Shown: positions 17,401 to 27,701, numbered from the stretch's first letter. The stretch: DNA of 64,000 nucleotides from Bradyrhizobium sediminis (GCF_018736105.1 NZ_CP076135.1:4028001-4092000); one strand, 5' to 3'. Notes: a model not told the origin generated them from the sequence alone. Made by a program: numbers and translations.

Positions 17401-17723
17401 GTGAGCGCCCGGCGATAATGCAAACCGCAGCAGGCGACAAGCCTAGCGACACGCAAGATCAAAGGACGCAGAGCAGCTGATGCTACGGCTGATCTCGCAT
17501 AACCTTGCTCACCATCAGGACACCGGTTTTTCAAGCGAGCAGCGTCAGCTACTGGCCTCCAGCGAGACATCTCCATTCCTCGTTCTTGTTCAACAAACTG
17601 CCATCCAAGCTGCGCTCTCCCGAAGGATTTTTTGGGTGCCTCCTCACTACCTATCGCCGATAGTTTCAGGAGATTTTATGCAGACGGCTCATGCCGGTGC
17701 CGGCCGTTTGAATAGATCAGATT
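17401..17723. other. Non-coding stretch with a degraded duplicate of 16840-16900
   Basis: No convincing gene lies in these 323 bases. Around 17638-17695 the sequence resembles 16850-16905, sharing CGCCGATA and CAGGAGAT blocks in the same order. On the minus strand the 16.9-kb version encodes RKISWDYRR, while the 17.6-kb version reads a similar HKIS-NYRR with stops. This suggests an old local duplication. Confidence 0.35.
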
Positions 17724-17811
17724 GAAAAAGCCCGCGGCCGGTTTCCCGGCGCGGGCTTCGATAGTCTCGCGATGATGAAGATATGCCGGTGATTTGCCCG
17801 ACGTGTCAAAT
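17724..17811 (-). ncRNA. Repeat copy B: candidate small-RNA gene with terminator hairpin
   Basis: This copy shows TTGACA (17809-17804), a 17-bp spacer, GCATAT (17786-17781), a predicted start near 17774, hairpin arms at 17756-17750 and 17736-17730, and TTTTTC (17729-17724). It is nearly identical to copy A through the hairpin but diverges upstream of the -35 beyond one A/T block. It lies 35 bp downstream of the glycine-rich secreted protein gene. Confidence 0.45.
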
Positions 17812-17845
17812 CCTGAAGGCGGCCGGCGACGTGCCGCCGACGCTG

Positions 17846-18196
17846 CTATTCAAATCCCTGAACCGGCGGCGCGGCGTTCCTTGCCGGACGCGGGCCTGCC
17901 GTCCTGGCTGGCGGCTGCAAACTCGCCTGGGCGACCGCCTGTTGCTGGGCTCCCGGAGTGGATTGCGCGGCATGTCGCGCCCGTGATCGCGATCCGGAGC
18001 GCCCCACTCCCCAGGAACGCGCGATCGCCGGTCCTGCGGTATATCCGATGAATGCACCTGCCACTGCGCCGACCGGTCCAAGAACGACGGCCCCCGACAC
18101 CGCGCCGAGAGCGGCACTTCCGGCCCGCTCCTGGGCTCGTGCCTCGAACGATATCAGCGATGCTGCAATCAGTGCGGCAACGAGCGGTTTGTTCAT
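17846..18196 (-). CDS. Glycine-zipper-like secreted small protein
   Basis: A 116-residue protein with a signal peptide (MNKPLVAALIAASLISFEAR, cleaved near AQ). A Gly/Ala-rich segment follows (ALGAVSGAVVLGPVGAVAGAFIGY, read in parts) resembling glycine-zipper membrane-inserting segments, then a Pro/Ala/Gln-rich tail. I recall similar proteins in bradyrhizobia annotated as hypothetical. The ATG at 18196 is chosen because the signal begins there. The likely location is periplasm or outer membrane. Confidence 0.7.
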   Translation of the reverse strand: MNKPLVAALIAASLISFEARAQERAGSAALGAVSGAVVLGPVGAVAGAFIGYTAGPAIARSWGVGRSGSRSRARHAAQSTPGAQQQAVAQASLQPPARTAGPRPARNAAPPVQGFE

Positions 18197-18291
18197 CGCA
18201 ATTTCCCTGGGCCCAGCGCAACCCACAGGACCGCAAAAATGCGGCGGCACAAGGGAAATGTGGTGGCAGCCCAACGTCCGATTCAGGAGCC

Positions 18292-18383
18292 AACAAGCCC
18301 GCGGCCGGTTCCCCGGTGCGGGCTCTGATAGTCTTGCGATAATGAAGATATGCCGGTGATTTGCCCGACGTGTCAAATTTTTT
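18292..18383 (-). ncRNA. Repeat copy C: candidate small-RNA gene, hairpin partly degraded
   Basis: TTGACA (18376-18371), a 17-bp spacer and GCATAT (18353-18348) are unchanged, so the promoter elements are conserved. The hairpin (18323-18297) has one substitution that breaks an inner pair, and the T-tract is only TTGTT. It therefore terminates less well than copies A and B. It lies 18 bp downstream of the outer-membrane protein gene. Confidence 0.35.
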
Positions 18384-18401
18384 CCAGCGCGGGCGACCGC
18401 G

Positions 18402-19343
18402 CTAGTTCTTCACCAGATAGAGCGGCGTCCTCACCGTCAACTGGTAGGACGGTTTCGGCACCCACGAGATCTGTGCCGTCACGCCGAACAGGCGGTTGTC
18501 GTCGTCATCCATGCGGTCGAGGTCGAGCCTTACGATCGGCTGGGTGAAAGGTTCGAACACCGTCCGGTTGAGAAGCTGCCCGCCACCGAATGATTGGACC
18601 CCGACCCGGCCGGTGAATTTCCAGTTGTTATCCCACTGATAGTAGCCGCCGACATAGCCGACGAAGTTTGGATTGATCGTCACGCGCGGGGAATCCACGG
18701 CAACCGCGGTGTATTGAGCGCCCGCGAGCAGCCCCCGGGTTTCATCCGCGTTCAGGGCGTAGTCGAACTCGAGAATAGTGTTGAGCGACGTCGTGGGAAG
18801 CGAGACTCCCGGCGCCGACCGCGTGACGGTCGACTGCAGCGTAATTGTCGGGATCGAACCGCCGTTCTGCTCATAAACATCGTCCTGGAACCCGACGTTC
18901 CAGCTGTTGATCGTAAACGCGGACCAGTCGGACCCGTCGCTTCGCGATGCGCTGGCGCTGAAGCCGCCATACACCGAGACCTGGTCGTTCAAATCTACCG
19001 TGAGCGGAACGTCGAGCCCGACGGTCCGGCTGGAAGACGGCGACACGGCTGGGAGTGTCGGAAGTGTCGCGATGTTCGAAAGATTCGAGAGGTTGGCAAG
19101 CCTCGAAAGCACCGGATGTCCGGCAAACAATCCGAAGCTGCCGAAGCCGACCGAGAGCGAGCCGGCAGGAAAAGTGGCGTAATTCGTCCTGAGGTCGAGA
19201 TAGATGTTGGGCGCTGAAGCGGTCTTTACCGATTCATCGTCGCCCTCACCCGCGTCCTTACCCAAGGCCAGGCCGGACGAATAAACCAACACCAACCCGG
19301 CGAACGCCACCCGACAGGCCGGCCGAAGCATGGCCCTTGCCAT
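18402..19343 (-). CDS. Outer-membrane beta-barrel protein
   Basis: A 313-residue exported protein with a signal peptide ending near SSGLALG. Alternating hydrophobic strands fill the rest, for example NWKFTGRVGVQSFGGG and LFGVTAQISWVPKPSYQL. A Ser/Leu/Asn repeat (LSRLANLSNLSNIATL) occurs near residues 79-94. It ends PLYLVKN rather than the classic terminal Phe. The ligand or role is unknown. It shares the strand with the CHASE2/FecR genes, 89 bp downstream of the CHASE2 gene, and could belong to the same envelope unit. Confidence 0.72.
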   Translation of the reverse strand: MARAMLRPACRVAFAGLVLVYSSGLALGKDAGEGDDESVKTASAPNIYLDLRTNYATFPAGSLSVGFGSFGLFAGHPVLSRLANLSNLSNIATLPTLPAVSPSSSRTVGLDVPLTVDLNDQVSVYGGFSASASRSDGSDWSAFTINSWNVGFQDDVYEQNGGSIPTITLQSTVTRSAPGVSLPTTSLNTILEFDYALNADETRGLLAGAQYTAVAVDSPRVTINPNFVGYVGGYYQWDNNWKFTGRVGVQSFGGGQLLNRTVFEPFTQPIVRLDLDRMDDDDNRLFGVTAQISWVPKPSYQLTVRTPLYLVKN

Positions 19344-19432
19344 ACAATGCCCTCCAACAGCTCAAGAGTTATACTGCAGGGTGGCCTACGTTCAAGGGAC
19401 TCGATCGCCCAAGACGGCGCTTGCGAAGTTGT

Positions 19433-22201
19433 TCAGGCCGCCTCGCCGCCTGCGAGCACACGGGCCGTGGATTCTCGCACTGTGAGGAACTGCTCCTCGA
19501 ACGCCTGGGCCGGCATCGGCCGACCGAAGAAATAGCCCTGTCCCTCTTCGCATCCCATGCTGGCGAGCAGATCGGCGGTGGCCCGATTCTCGATGCCTTC
19601 TGCGATCACCGACAGGCCCAGTTGCTTGCTCAGGCTGATAGTCGAACCGACAATCGCCGCATCGCCGGAATCAGCAAGCAGCTCGAGTACGAAGGAACGG
19701 TCAATCTTGAGCCCGTCGAGCGGGAATTTCTTCAGGTAGCTCAGGCTGGCATAGCCGGTGCCGAAGTCGTCGAACACGACACGCACGCCGAGCTCCTGAA
19801 TCCTCAAGACTGTGTCGAGCACCCGCTGCTCGTCCAGCAGCAAAATGTCCTCGGTCACTTCCAGTTCGAGCAGCGAAGGTGTCAGGCCGGTGATGTCGAG
19901 CACCTCCGCAACCGAGGTTGCGAGATCCCCCGACTGAAGCTGCGAAGGCGAAAGATTGACGCCGATGCGAACATTGTGTCCGGCCTGCTCCCAGGTCCGC
20001 GCCCGCCGGCAGGCGGTTTCGAGAACCCATCCCGCGACCCGGTCCGAAATGGAAGAGGTGTTGACGACCGGCATGAATTCCGCGGGCGAGACCAGGCCGC
20101 GCACCGGATGATGCCAGCGAATGAGGGCTTCCGCGCCGATCAAGCCGCCATCCGAGAGGCGGACCTGCGGCTGATAGAACAATTCGAACTCATTTCGCTC
20201 GGCGGCGAGCACCAGTTCCGCCTCGAGCGTCAGGCGCGATTCAAGCTCCCGCCGGATGGCGCTTTCGAATACCACATGCCTGCCGCGCCGGGTCGCCTTT
20301 GCGCGGCAAAACGCGAGATGGCCGTTGCTCAGCAGTTCTTCGGCCGTCCGACCGTCGCCCGGATGGACGGCGGCCCCGATGCTGACCTTGACACGGTGCT
20401 GCCGCCCTCCCGTCGCCAGCGGCGCGTCGAACGCGAGCGCGATGCGTTCGGCCAGTTGCGCGGCGGTTTCGGATAATTCGGCGCACCGGATCGCAATGGC
20501 GAATTCATCGCCGCTCAAACGCGCGACGATGCCTGCGCCGCCGATCTGCGCGTTCAATCGTTCGGATACGGCGCACAGAACACGGTCTCCGCAGGCATGC
20601 CCGAGCATGTCATTGATATGCTGGAAGCCGTCGAGGCCGATGACCAGCAGCGCCACTTCGCCGGCGTCCTTTTCCGCGCCGGAAATCATCTCCGCCAGGC
20701 CGGCGTTCAACGTGTTGCGGTTGGCAAGCCCGGTGAGCGGGTCGTGTTCCGCCAGATACCTGATACGCTCGGCCTCGCGTTTCCGCACCGAGATGTCGCG
20801 CAGGATCGCGCCGTACTGAAAGCCGTCGGTGCCCTGCCAGCCGGAGAAGCAGGCCTCGACCGGAAATACCTCGCCATTCTTTCGCAGCCCGTCGAATTCC
20901 GTCACCAGGCCGCCTGGCTGACGCGACCTCGCCCGGACCTTTTCACAGGTCGACGAATAGCCCGGCTCAGCCTTGGCGTGCGGCGCAAGAATCGTTTCGA
21001 ACCGCCGACCGATCATTTCCTCCGGGCTGTAGCCGAAGATCGCGACCGCCCCCGGGTTCCATAGCGTAATCCGTTGACTGGAATCGGTACACACCAGGCC
21101 GTCGCCCAATGACATGGCGATGCGCTGAAAACGGCTTTCGGCAATTCGCCCCAGCAAGTCGCGGAAGTCGATTTCATCGAGCGCAATTGCGGCCATATAG
21201 ACGGCGATCGCGGTAAGAAGCAGCGAAGTATCGAGAACAAGGGGCAGCTTTGCCTGCAGCAGAATGGCGATGGCCTCGGCGGCAGCGGCCATTCCGACAA
21301 GGACGATGACCCGTACGCCGGCGGACAGGCGACGCCACGAGAACATCATGGCCAGCGAAATGACGCATAACCCTGCCAACGCAACGACGTCTGAGGTCCA
21401 GCGCAGCGTTCGGTTCTGCAGGATCGATTCGGCGGCGAGAGTTTGCAGGATTGGTCCGGAAACAACCCCGCCATTCGGAACGCTGAACCGATCGCCGAGT
21501 TCGAGTGCGGTTCCCCCGATGATAACCTTCTTGCCCCTGATCTTGTTCAAGGTGGCTTCATCGCCGCGCAGCACGTCGGCATAGGACACCTTCGGAATCG
21601 AGGCAGCGCGGATGCTGTAGTCGATCAGGAAAGGCGAGCTCTTTGCAGAATATAATCCCGCCAATACCGCCCCCATCGAAGGTAGAAACTCTCCAGCGAG
21701 TTTCTCCCCGAACGGGTAGCGCCGGACGAGTCCGTCAGGTTCGACCGCGACATTCACGATGGCGGTCCATGAATGATCGCCGAACTGATTGAGCGGACGA
21801 TTGATGTGCACGGCCGTAGCATTGCCGCCGTCGGTCGCCGGTTGCTTGAAGGATGGCAATACCACGGATCCGCCCGCTGCCCGCAGCGCTTCGACGAATG
21901 CTTGGTCCGACGTGGCGTCGGACGGCGTCGAGAAATCGACGTCGAATACCACGTCCTTTACATCAGCGGCTTCGAGCCGCCGCAGCAGGTCGGCGTGCAG
22001 ACGGCGCGGCCAGGGCCAGACGCCGATCTTCTCGATCGACGGGGCATCGATTGCGACAACGACGATGTCACCGCTGGCTTGGCGCGACTGCCAGGCAAAG
22101 CGCAAATCGGTCAGCGCATTGCGAAGCGTGCCGCGCCAGCCGGATGCCAGCACGATCGCCAGCGCAACCACCACAAAAATATGCGGCCGGTAGTGTTTCA
22201 A
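19433..22201 (-). CDS. CHASE2-PAS-GGDEF-EAL cyclic-di-GMP signalling protein
   Basis: A 922-residue membrane receptor. A first membrane helix (about 7-20) and a periplasmic CHASE2 sensor domain (about 35-285) lead to two or three further helices (about 285-345). A PAS domain (355-480), a GGDEF domain (485-640) and an EAL domain (655-900) follow. The cyclase motif reads SGDEF, which can still be active. The EAL domain keeps GAEALIRW, NLSPSQ, DDFGTGYASL, KIDRSF and AEGIE, so phosphodiesterase activity is likely. It lies 82 bp downstream of the fecR-domain gene, a pairing seen for CHASE2 sensors elsewhere. Confidence 0.93.
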   Translation of the reverse strand: MKHYRPHIFVVVALAIVLASGWRGTLRNALTDLRFAWQSRQASGDIVVVAIDAPSIEKIGVWPWPRRLHADLLRRLEAADVKDVVFDVDFSTPSDATSDQAFVEALRAAGGSVVLPSFKQPATDGGNATAVHINRPLNQFGDHSWTAIVNVAVEPDGLVRRYPFGEKLAGEFLPSMGAVLAGLYSAKSSPFLIDYSIRAASIPKVSYADVLRGDEATLNKIRGKKVIIGGTALELGDRFSVPNGGVVSGPILQTLAAESILQNRTLRWTSDVVALAGLCVISLAMMFSWRRLSAGVRVIVLVGMAAAAEAIAILLQAKLPLVLDTSLLLTAIAVYMAAIALDEIDFRDLLGRIAESRFQRIAMSLGDGLVCTDSSQRITLWNPGAVAIFGYSPEEMIGRRFETILAPHAKAEPGYSSTCEKVRARSRQPGGLVTEFDGLRKNGEVFPVEACFSGWQGTDGFQYGAILRDISVRKREAERIRYLAEHDPLTGLANRNTLNAGLAEMISGAEKDAGEVALLVIGLDGFQHINDMLGHACGDRVLCAVSERLNAQIGGAGIVARLSGDEFAIAIRCAELSETAAQLAERIALAFDAPLATGGRQHRVKVSIGAAVHPGDGRTAEELLSNGHLAFCRAKATRRGRHVVFESAIRRELESRLTLEAELVLAAERNEFELFYQPQVRLSDGGLIGAEALIRWHHPVRGLVSPAEFMPVVNTSSISDRVAGWVLETACRRARTWEQAGHNVRIGVNLSPSQLQSGDLATSVAEVLDITGLTPSLLELEVTEDILLLDEQRVLDTVLRIQELGVRVVFDDFGTGYASLSYLKKFPLDGLKIDRSFVLELLADSGDAAIVGSTISLSKQLGLSVIAEGIENRATADLLASMGCEEGQGYFFGRPMPAQAFEEQFLTVRESTARVLAGGEAA

Positions 22202-22283
22202 GTCGTCACCCCCTGCGCACCCCTCAACCGGCGAAGTGCGCTCCCCATCTCAAACCAGCCGTTATCGGACCGGCCCTGGCTGG

Positions 22284-23492
<1,209 letters not shown>

Positions 23493-23620
23493 CGAAACCT
23501 CCGTCTACCTGCAACGAAGTCCACGTTTACCGGAAATGTTTCAACATTGAGTGAGCGGGAACTACGAGTGTCCAGCGGACATCTTAACGATTCGTTGACC
23601 ATAAAATCCTAAGAAAAATC

Positions 23621-25441
23621 ATGCGGCTAACAGCTCATGATGCAACCACCTGCCGTCCTCCGTGGAACTACGGATGCGTGCCGGCGACGGCGCTGGCGCA
23701 GCAGCGCCGTACCATCAAGTTCGCTCTTGTCGGCTGGCTGATGCTGGCCGCTGTCGTGCCGAGTCCGGCAACGGCACAACAGGCCAGCCAGCCAGGCTTC
23801 GATCCGAGACAAACCGAAAAACGTTTCGATGCCCAGGAATCCCAACAGGCGACGACAGACGCCCGACCCGGCTTGCAGGTGCCGCGGGTGCCGCAAGTGC
23901 CCCGGTCGGAGGGGAGCGCGGATTCCAAACCGCTGTTCGTCCTTCGTAAGATTTCGTTAACCGGCGCCCGGGCGATACCGATCGGAGAGTTCGTAAGAGC
24001 CTACCAACCCTATCTCGGGAAGAAAGTCTCTCAGGCCGACCTCGCGGCAATCGCCTCGGCGATCAGCGACATCTACCGCGCAGCCGGCTTTCACCTGAGC
24101 CGGGCCATAGTCCCGCCGCAGGACATTCAGGGCGGTCATGTCCGCCTTCAGGTAATCGAAGGCAGCATTGCGGAAGTGGCATTAGAGGGCGAAGGCGCCG
24201 ACCGATTCGGCGTGCGCCCCCTGCTCGGGCCGGTCCTGGCTGAACAGCCCTCGCGCCTGACGACGCTGGAACGCCAGTTGCTGCTGATCAACGGCCGGCC
24301 GGGCGTGCGCGTTACCGATACCGCGCTCGAAGAGCTCGGGATCGCAAGCGGTCGCTTCCGCCTCATCGTCTTTCTGAAAACCTGGCGCATCTTCACTTCG
24401 TTCGGCCTCGACAATCTCGGCTCTTCGGCTGTCGGCCCCTGGCAGAGCTACTTCACAGGGGCCTTCAACTCCTACCTCATGCCTGGCGATGTGCTAGCAC
24501 TCAATCTTTCCACCACGCCTGGCGATCCGCGTGAGCTTGCGTTCGGCCGGCTGTCCTATGATGTACCGGTCGGCACCGACGGGGGGCGCATTGGCGCATC
24601 CGCGCTGTACAGTGAAGTTCGGCCTGGTGACATCCGCCGCCTCTTCAACGACGTTACCAAAACCGAGGCCTTCGAGGTTCACGGCAGCGTCGTTCCGTTG
24701 CAATCGCAGAAATCGACGCTGACGATCACGGCGGCAATGGGCTTCAGCAACGTCTCAGAGAGCGACGTCATCGGTCCGATCTACAGGGACTACATCCGGA
24801 CCGTGAGCCTGACTTCAGATTATCGGCTGCAGGACAATTTCGGCGGCAACAACTACCTGACGGTGATGGGGCGGCAAGGTCTCGATATCTTCGGCGCATC
24901 GCAGCAGAATGATGTCTTTTCGTCACGTTACGGTGCTGCCAGCACGTTCTCGGTGCTGGGTCTCTGGTTCACGCGCTATCAGACGCTGTCCGATGCATGG
25001 TCGGTCAAACTGTCGGCAGCCGGCCAGATCGCGTCGGGCCCGTTGTTTCTCTCGCAGCAATTCTACCTGGGCGGTGCGGCCTTCGGACGAGGCTATGGCA
25101 GTGCAGAAATCAGCGGCGACAACGGCATGGCCGGATCGCTTGAATTGCGCTTCGATCAGAAGCTGAATCTTGGCTACCTGACGGGTTATCAACTCTACAG
25201 CTTCGTCGACGCCGGCACTGCCTGGAACGCCGGATACAGCTACAACGACGGTCTGGCGCTCACCTCCGCCGGCGCCGGCGTGCGGTTCTTCCTGGGCAAC
25301 GATCTGCGGGCCGATATCGCGGTGGCCGCCCCCTTGAGTTACCGCGCCCCCGACAATACGACCCGCAGTGCGCGCGTGCTGTTTTCGCTATCCAACTCTT
25401 TCAGACTTTGTCCGGAACGAGCCCAGGCGCGCTGCCTTTAG
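23621..25441 (+). CDS. TpsB/ShlB-family outer-membrane transporter (two-partner secretion)
   Basis: A 606-residue protein. After a long N-terminal region with a hydrophobic signal (LVGWLMLAAVVPSPATA), a POTRA-2 domain (about 105-185, FVLRKISLTGARAIPIGEF) precedes a 16-strand barrel of FhaC/ShlB type. The conserved lid/loop motif appears as GRGYGSAEISGDNG. The barrel secretes a large TpsA adhesin or hemolysin across the outer membrane. No TpsA gene is visible nearby, so it may act on a distant substrate. A real start may lie at an in-frame codon nearer residue 30, because the signal begins late. Confidence 0.88.
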   Translation: MRLTAHDATTCRPPWNYGCVPATALAQQRRTIKFALVGWLMLAAVVPSPATAQQASQPGFDPRQTEKRFDAQESQQATTDARPGLQVPRVPQVPRSEGSADSKPLFVLRKISLTGARAIPIGEFVRAYQPYLGKKVSQADLAAIASAISDIYRAAGFHLSRAIVPPQDIQGGHVRLQVIEGSIAEVALEGEGADRFGVRPLLGPVLAEQPSRLTTLERQLLLINGRPGVRVTDTALEELGIASGRFRLIVFLKTWRIFTSFGLDNLGSSAVGPWQSYFTGAFNSYLMPGDVLALNLSTTPGDPRELAFGRLSYDVPVGTDGGRIGASALYSEVRPGDIRRLFNDVTKTEAFEVHGSVVPLQSQKSTLTITAAMGFSNVSESDVIGPIYRDYIRTVSLTSDYRLQDNFGGNNYLTVMGRQGLDIFGASQQNDVFSSRYGAASTFSVLGLWFTRYQTLSDAWSVKLSAAGQIASGPLFLSQQFYLGGAAFGRGYGSAEISGDNGMAGSLELRFDQKLNLGYLTGYQLYSFVDAGTAWNAGYSYNDGLALTSAGAGVRFFLGNDLRADIAVAAPLSYRAPDNTTRSARVLFSLSNSFRLCPERAQARCL

Positions 25442-25614
25442 GTCGACCGGGATACCGGTTCGGAATTATTTGCGGCTTGGTTGAAGCAACTTTGGGTAAA
25501 ATTTCTACGCTTCAACGTCAACGCGGCTTAATCTTTGGCTCCCAATATGATCGCGCTCTGTGCGGGACAATCCCGCAGAATCTGCCACCGAAAATGCTGC
25601 TCCAGGGATACCCG

Positions 25615-25800
25615 ATGTATTTCATAGCTGCCGCACTGGCGATTTTGTCCGGCCTGTTCTATGCCGCCAGCCATCATGAGATCGGCACTCTCGGTGTGGA
25701 AATGTGCCGATATGGTAGCACGTTCTGCAACAGCCCGAGCTATGTCTTGGCCGGCGCCATCCTCGCGGCATTGTGGGGCGCATTCGTCAGCGTCCGCTGA
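25615..25800 (+). CDS. Small membrane protein
   Basis: A 61-residue protein with two hydrophobic spans (MYFIAAALAILSGLFYA and YVLAGAILAALWGAF) joined by a Cys-containing loop (VEMCRYGSTFCNSPS). I recall it as a conserved hypothetical of Bradyrhizobium. The ATG at 25615 is chosen because upstream residues are not conserved-looking; CCAGGGA precedes it. Its role is unknown. Confidence 0.62.
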   Translation: MYFIAAALAILSGLFYAASHHEIGTLGVEMCRYGSTFCNSPSYVLAGAILAALWGAFVSVR

Positions 25801-26004
25801 CGACAACCGACGCATCACATAGGATCATGGAAATCTACGCCGCGCGTTGAGCCACGGTTGACGGCTGAGCAACACAACAGCGACGCGCCGCGGCAAAGCC
25901 TCTGCCGTCGTCTTGACCGAACCGTCACGCATGGGTGCCGCACAGAAAACCCGCTTGAATGATTACCGGCTTTTTGCTGAACTTGCTTCGGGCCGAGGTG
26001 GGTG

Positions 26005-26334
26005 ATGAAGTGGGTGAAGGAGCGCGACAGCTTGATCGCGCAAACAATGGCATTCGTGCAGTCGGTCACCGGGAAGAAGCCGGCGGCCGAAGCACGGATT
26101 GAATCCAAACCCGTCGATGAATTTGAACCGATCGAACCGCCCGCTGCAGCCGCGGAGACACCGCGCACGTCGACCGTCACCCGCAGCGAACTTCGCGAAG
26201 AAATTGCAGGGCGGGTGGCGGCTTTCCGCGCCCATCAACAGCGTTTCGACCGCGAACGCGATCAGCATTTTACCTCCGTGCTGACGGGAATCCGCGCTGC
26301 GATCACCGCCCCCTCCGAAGCGCCGCCACCGTAA
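26005..26334 (+). CDS. Conserved hypothetical protein
   Basis: A 109-residue soluble protein starting MKWVKERDSLIAQTMAFVQS. It has a Pro/Ala-rich linker and a charged helix (REEIAGRVAAFRAHQQRFDRERDQHF, read in parts). It is a single gene. I recognise the style as a bradyrhizobial hypothetical but know no function. A GTG one codon earlier (26002) could also serve. Confidence 0.6.
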   Translation: MKWVKERDSLIAQTMAFVQSVTGKKPAAEARIESKPVDEFEPIEPPAAAAETPRTSTVTRSELREEIAGRVAAFRAHQQRFDRERDQHFTSVLTGIRAAITAPSEAPPP

Positions 26335-26545
26335 TCCTCTGCCGTCAATCGTCCGGTCACCCGCTGCGCGCACATCGACAGTCCGAATCAACAATGATCG
26401 GCCCGATCTTGACGAGCGGGACCGCAACCTGCGCTTTCGCACAGGACCCGCCGCCCAGGGACTGCATCAGGAAGGCCGCACCCGTAGATCAAACGGCTTT
26501 GAGGCAGGTCAATGCGCTACCCGTCGGCCCGGCCATTTTGTATTA

Positions 26546-26722
26546 ATGGCCAATCTCATCTTTCGGTGCCCACAGACTGCCATGAACGTTCAGGTTTGGT
26601 TGCCCGACGAGGCGCCAGCCGAGCGAGCGGATAGCTATGAGGCGGTGACTTGCCCGGCTTGCGCCCGGGTGCATCTCGTCAACAAAACCACCGGCAAGAC
26701 GCTGGGCGACAAGGATAAATGA
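26546..26722 (+). CDS. Zinc-ribbon-like small protein
   Basis: A 58-residue protein with FRCPQTA near the start and CPACARVHLVNKTTG in the second half, a CPxC-type pair plus an earlier Cys that may bind zinc. I recall close relatives in many bradyrhizobia. A 70-residue open frame overlaps its stop at 26719 but shows no recognisable features. The 287 bases after this gene hold nothing else I can support. Confidence 0.65.
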   Translation: MANLIFRCPQTAMNVQVWLPDEAPAERADSYEAVTCPACARVHLVNKTTGKTLGDKDK

Positions 26723-27009
26723 AGGTATCGAGCAATCCCGCAAGTCTGGTCGCAAATGTGGCCGGCGAAATCAGGCTCGGCGCTCCGTCACGGCGGGAGA
26801 GGAAGCGACTGCGCCCGCAATCCCGAATCCTGAATTTCGCCCGCTACGCCTTTGGCCGGGCCCGGAGGTTTCTCAGCTCTCTAACCGCACGAATCGACGT
26901 TCCGAACTTTCCGGGTCCATGCTGCGGATGACCATTCCATCGGACTGTGCTGAGGTAGAGCTGCGGCGCTGCGGTCGATACCGCAAATGCCATCGCGGCG
27001 ATGCGGAGA

Positions 27010-27264
27010 TCACTCGTCATCATTCAGATATTCGTCCGGCACCTGGCCAAACCGTCGCAGCACATGCCGTCGGTTGAATTTGCCCTGTTCGAAATTGCTG
27101 GTCCGGCTGAACGCAACGGCACCGGCGTGACCGAACAGCTTCCACTGCCCTTGCGCGGTCTGGATGGCGAGCCCCGGGTTCTCGCAGTCCACGCCTTCGC
27201 CGGGAACGAGGGCGCCATCGACGAGATCGAAAGCCAGTGCCACGAAATGGATGATTTCGGCCAT
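27010..27264 (-). CDS. Small conserved hypothetical protein (MAEII family)
   Basis: An 84-residue soluble protein: MAEIIHFVALAFDLVDGALV, then GQWKLFGHAGAVAFSRTSN and an acidic end (DEYLNDDE). This pattern recurs in small proteins of rhizobial genomes, often several per genome. Function unknown. The ATG at 27264 is favoured over the longer frame because the family begins there. Confidence 0.65.
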   Translation of the reverse strand: MAEIIHFVALAFDLVDGALVPGEGVDCENPGLAIQTAQGQWKLFGHAGAVAFSRTSNFEQGKFNRRHVLRRFGQVPDEYLNDDE

Positions 27265-27380
27265 TATTGCCCGCTTTGTAGCCTTTGCCCCGCCCGCCAA
27301 TTTGTGTAGCTGATGGCCGGGCCCATTGCATTGGTGCTGGCCAATAGCGTAGGCCATTTGACGTCGAAGGAGAGCATCGG

Positions 27381-27701
27381 ATGCGAGCGGTTTTCAAGGG
27401 AATTCGGGCATTGGTTGTCGCCACAGCCGGACTGAGCGGATCACTGGCGATGGCCGCCGACGCCGATCAGGGGGCCACGCTCGCCAAGCGCTGGTGCGCC
27501 ACCTGCCACGTGGTTGACGGCGATCAGAAGCAGGCCAGCGCCGACGTTCCGCCGTTTGCGGTGATCGCCAAGAAGCCCGATTTTTCCCCGGAAAAGATCG
27601 CTGCCTTCCTGATCGAACCGCACCCGAAGATGCCGAACTTCCCCTTGAGCCGGAGCGAGGCGGCCGATATCGCCGCCTATATCGGCTCGCTGCGCAAATA
27701 G
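27381..27701 (+). CDS. Small c-type cytochrome
   Basis: A 106-residue exported protein. The signal peptide ends GSLAMAADA, the heme site is CATCH (about residues 39-43), and a likely axial Met lies in HPKMPNFPLS. It is a class I cytochrome c for periplasmic electron transfer. No oxidase or dehydrogenase partner lies beside it. Confidence 0.88.
   Translation: MRAVFKGIRALVVATAGLSGSLAMAADADQGATLAKRWCATCHVVDGDQKQASADVPPFAVIAKKPDFSPEKIAAFLIEPHPKMPNFPLSRSEAADIAAYIGSLRK

Noticed and set aside
17480..17725. Plus-strand 81-codon ORF in the gap before repeat copy B
   Set aside because: No recognisable feature or ribosome site, and it overlaps the degraded duplication.
14775..18547. Three plus-strand ORFs all beginning MPVICPTCQI
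   Set aside because: They arise only because the ATG lies inside the ~90-bp repeat. The sequence after the repeat differs in each and is antisense to real genes. The shared CPTC motif is a by-product of the repeat.
26719..26931. 70-codon ORF overlapping the stop of the zinc-ribbon gene
   Set aside because: The ATGA overlap is attractive, but the protein is Arg/Ser-rich with no similarity I recognise and no conserved pattern.
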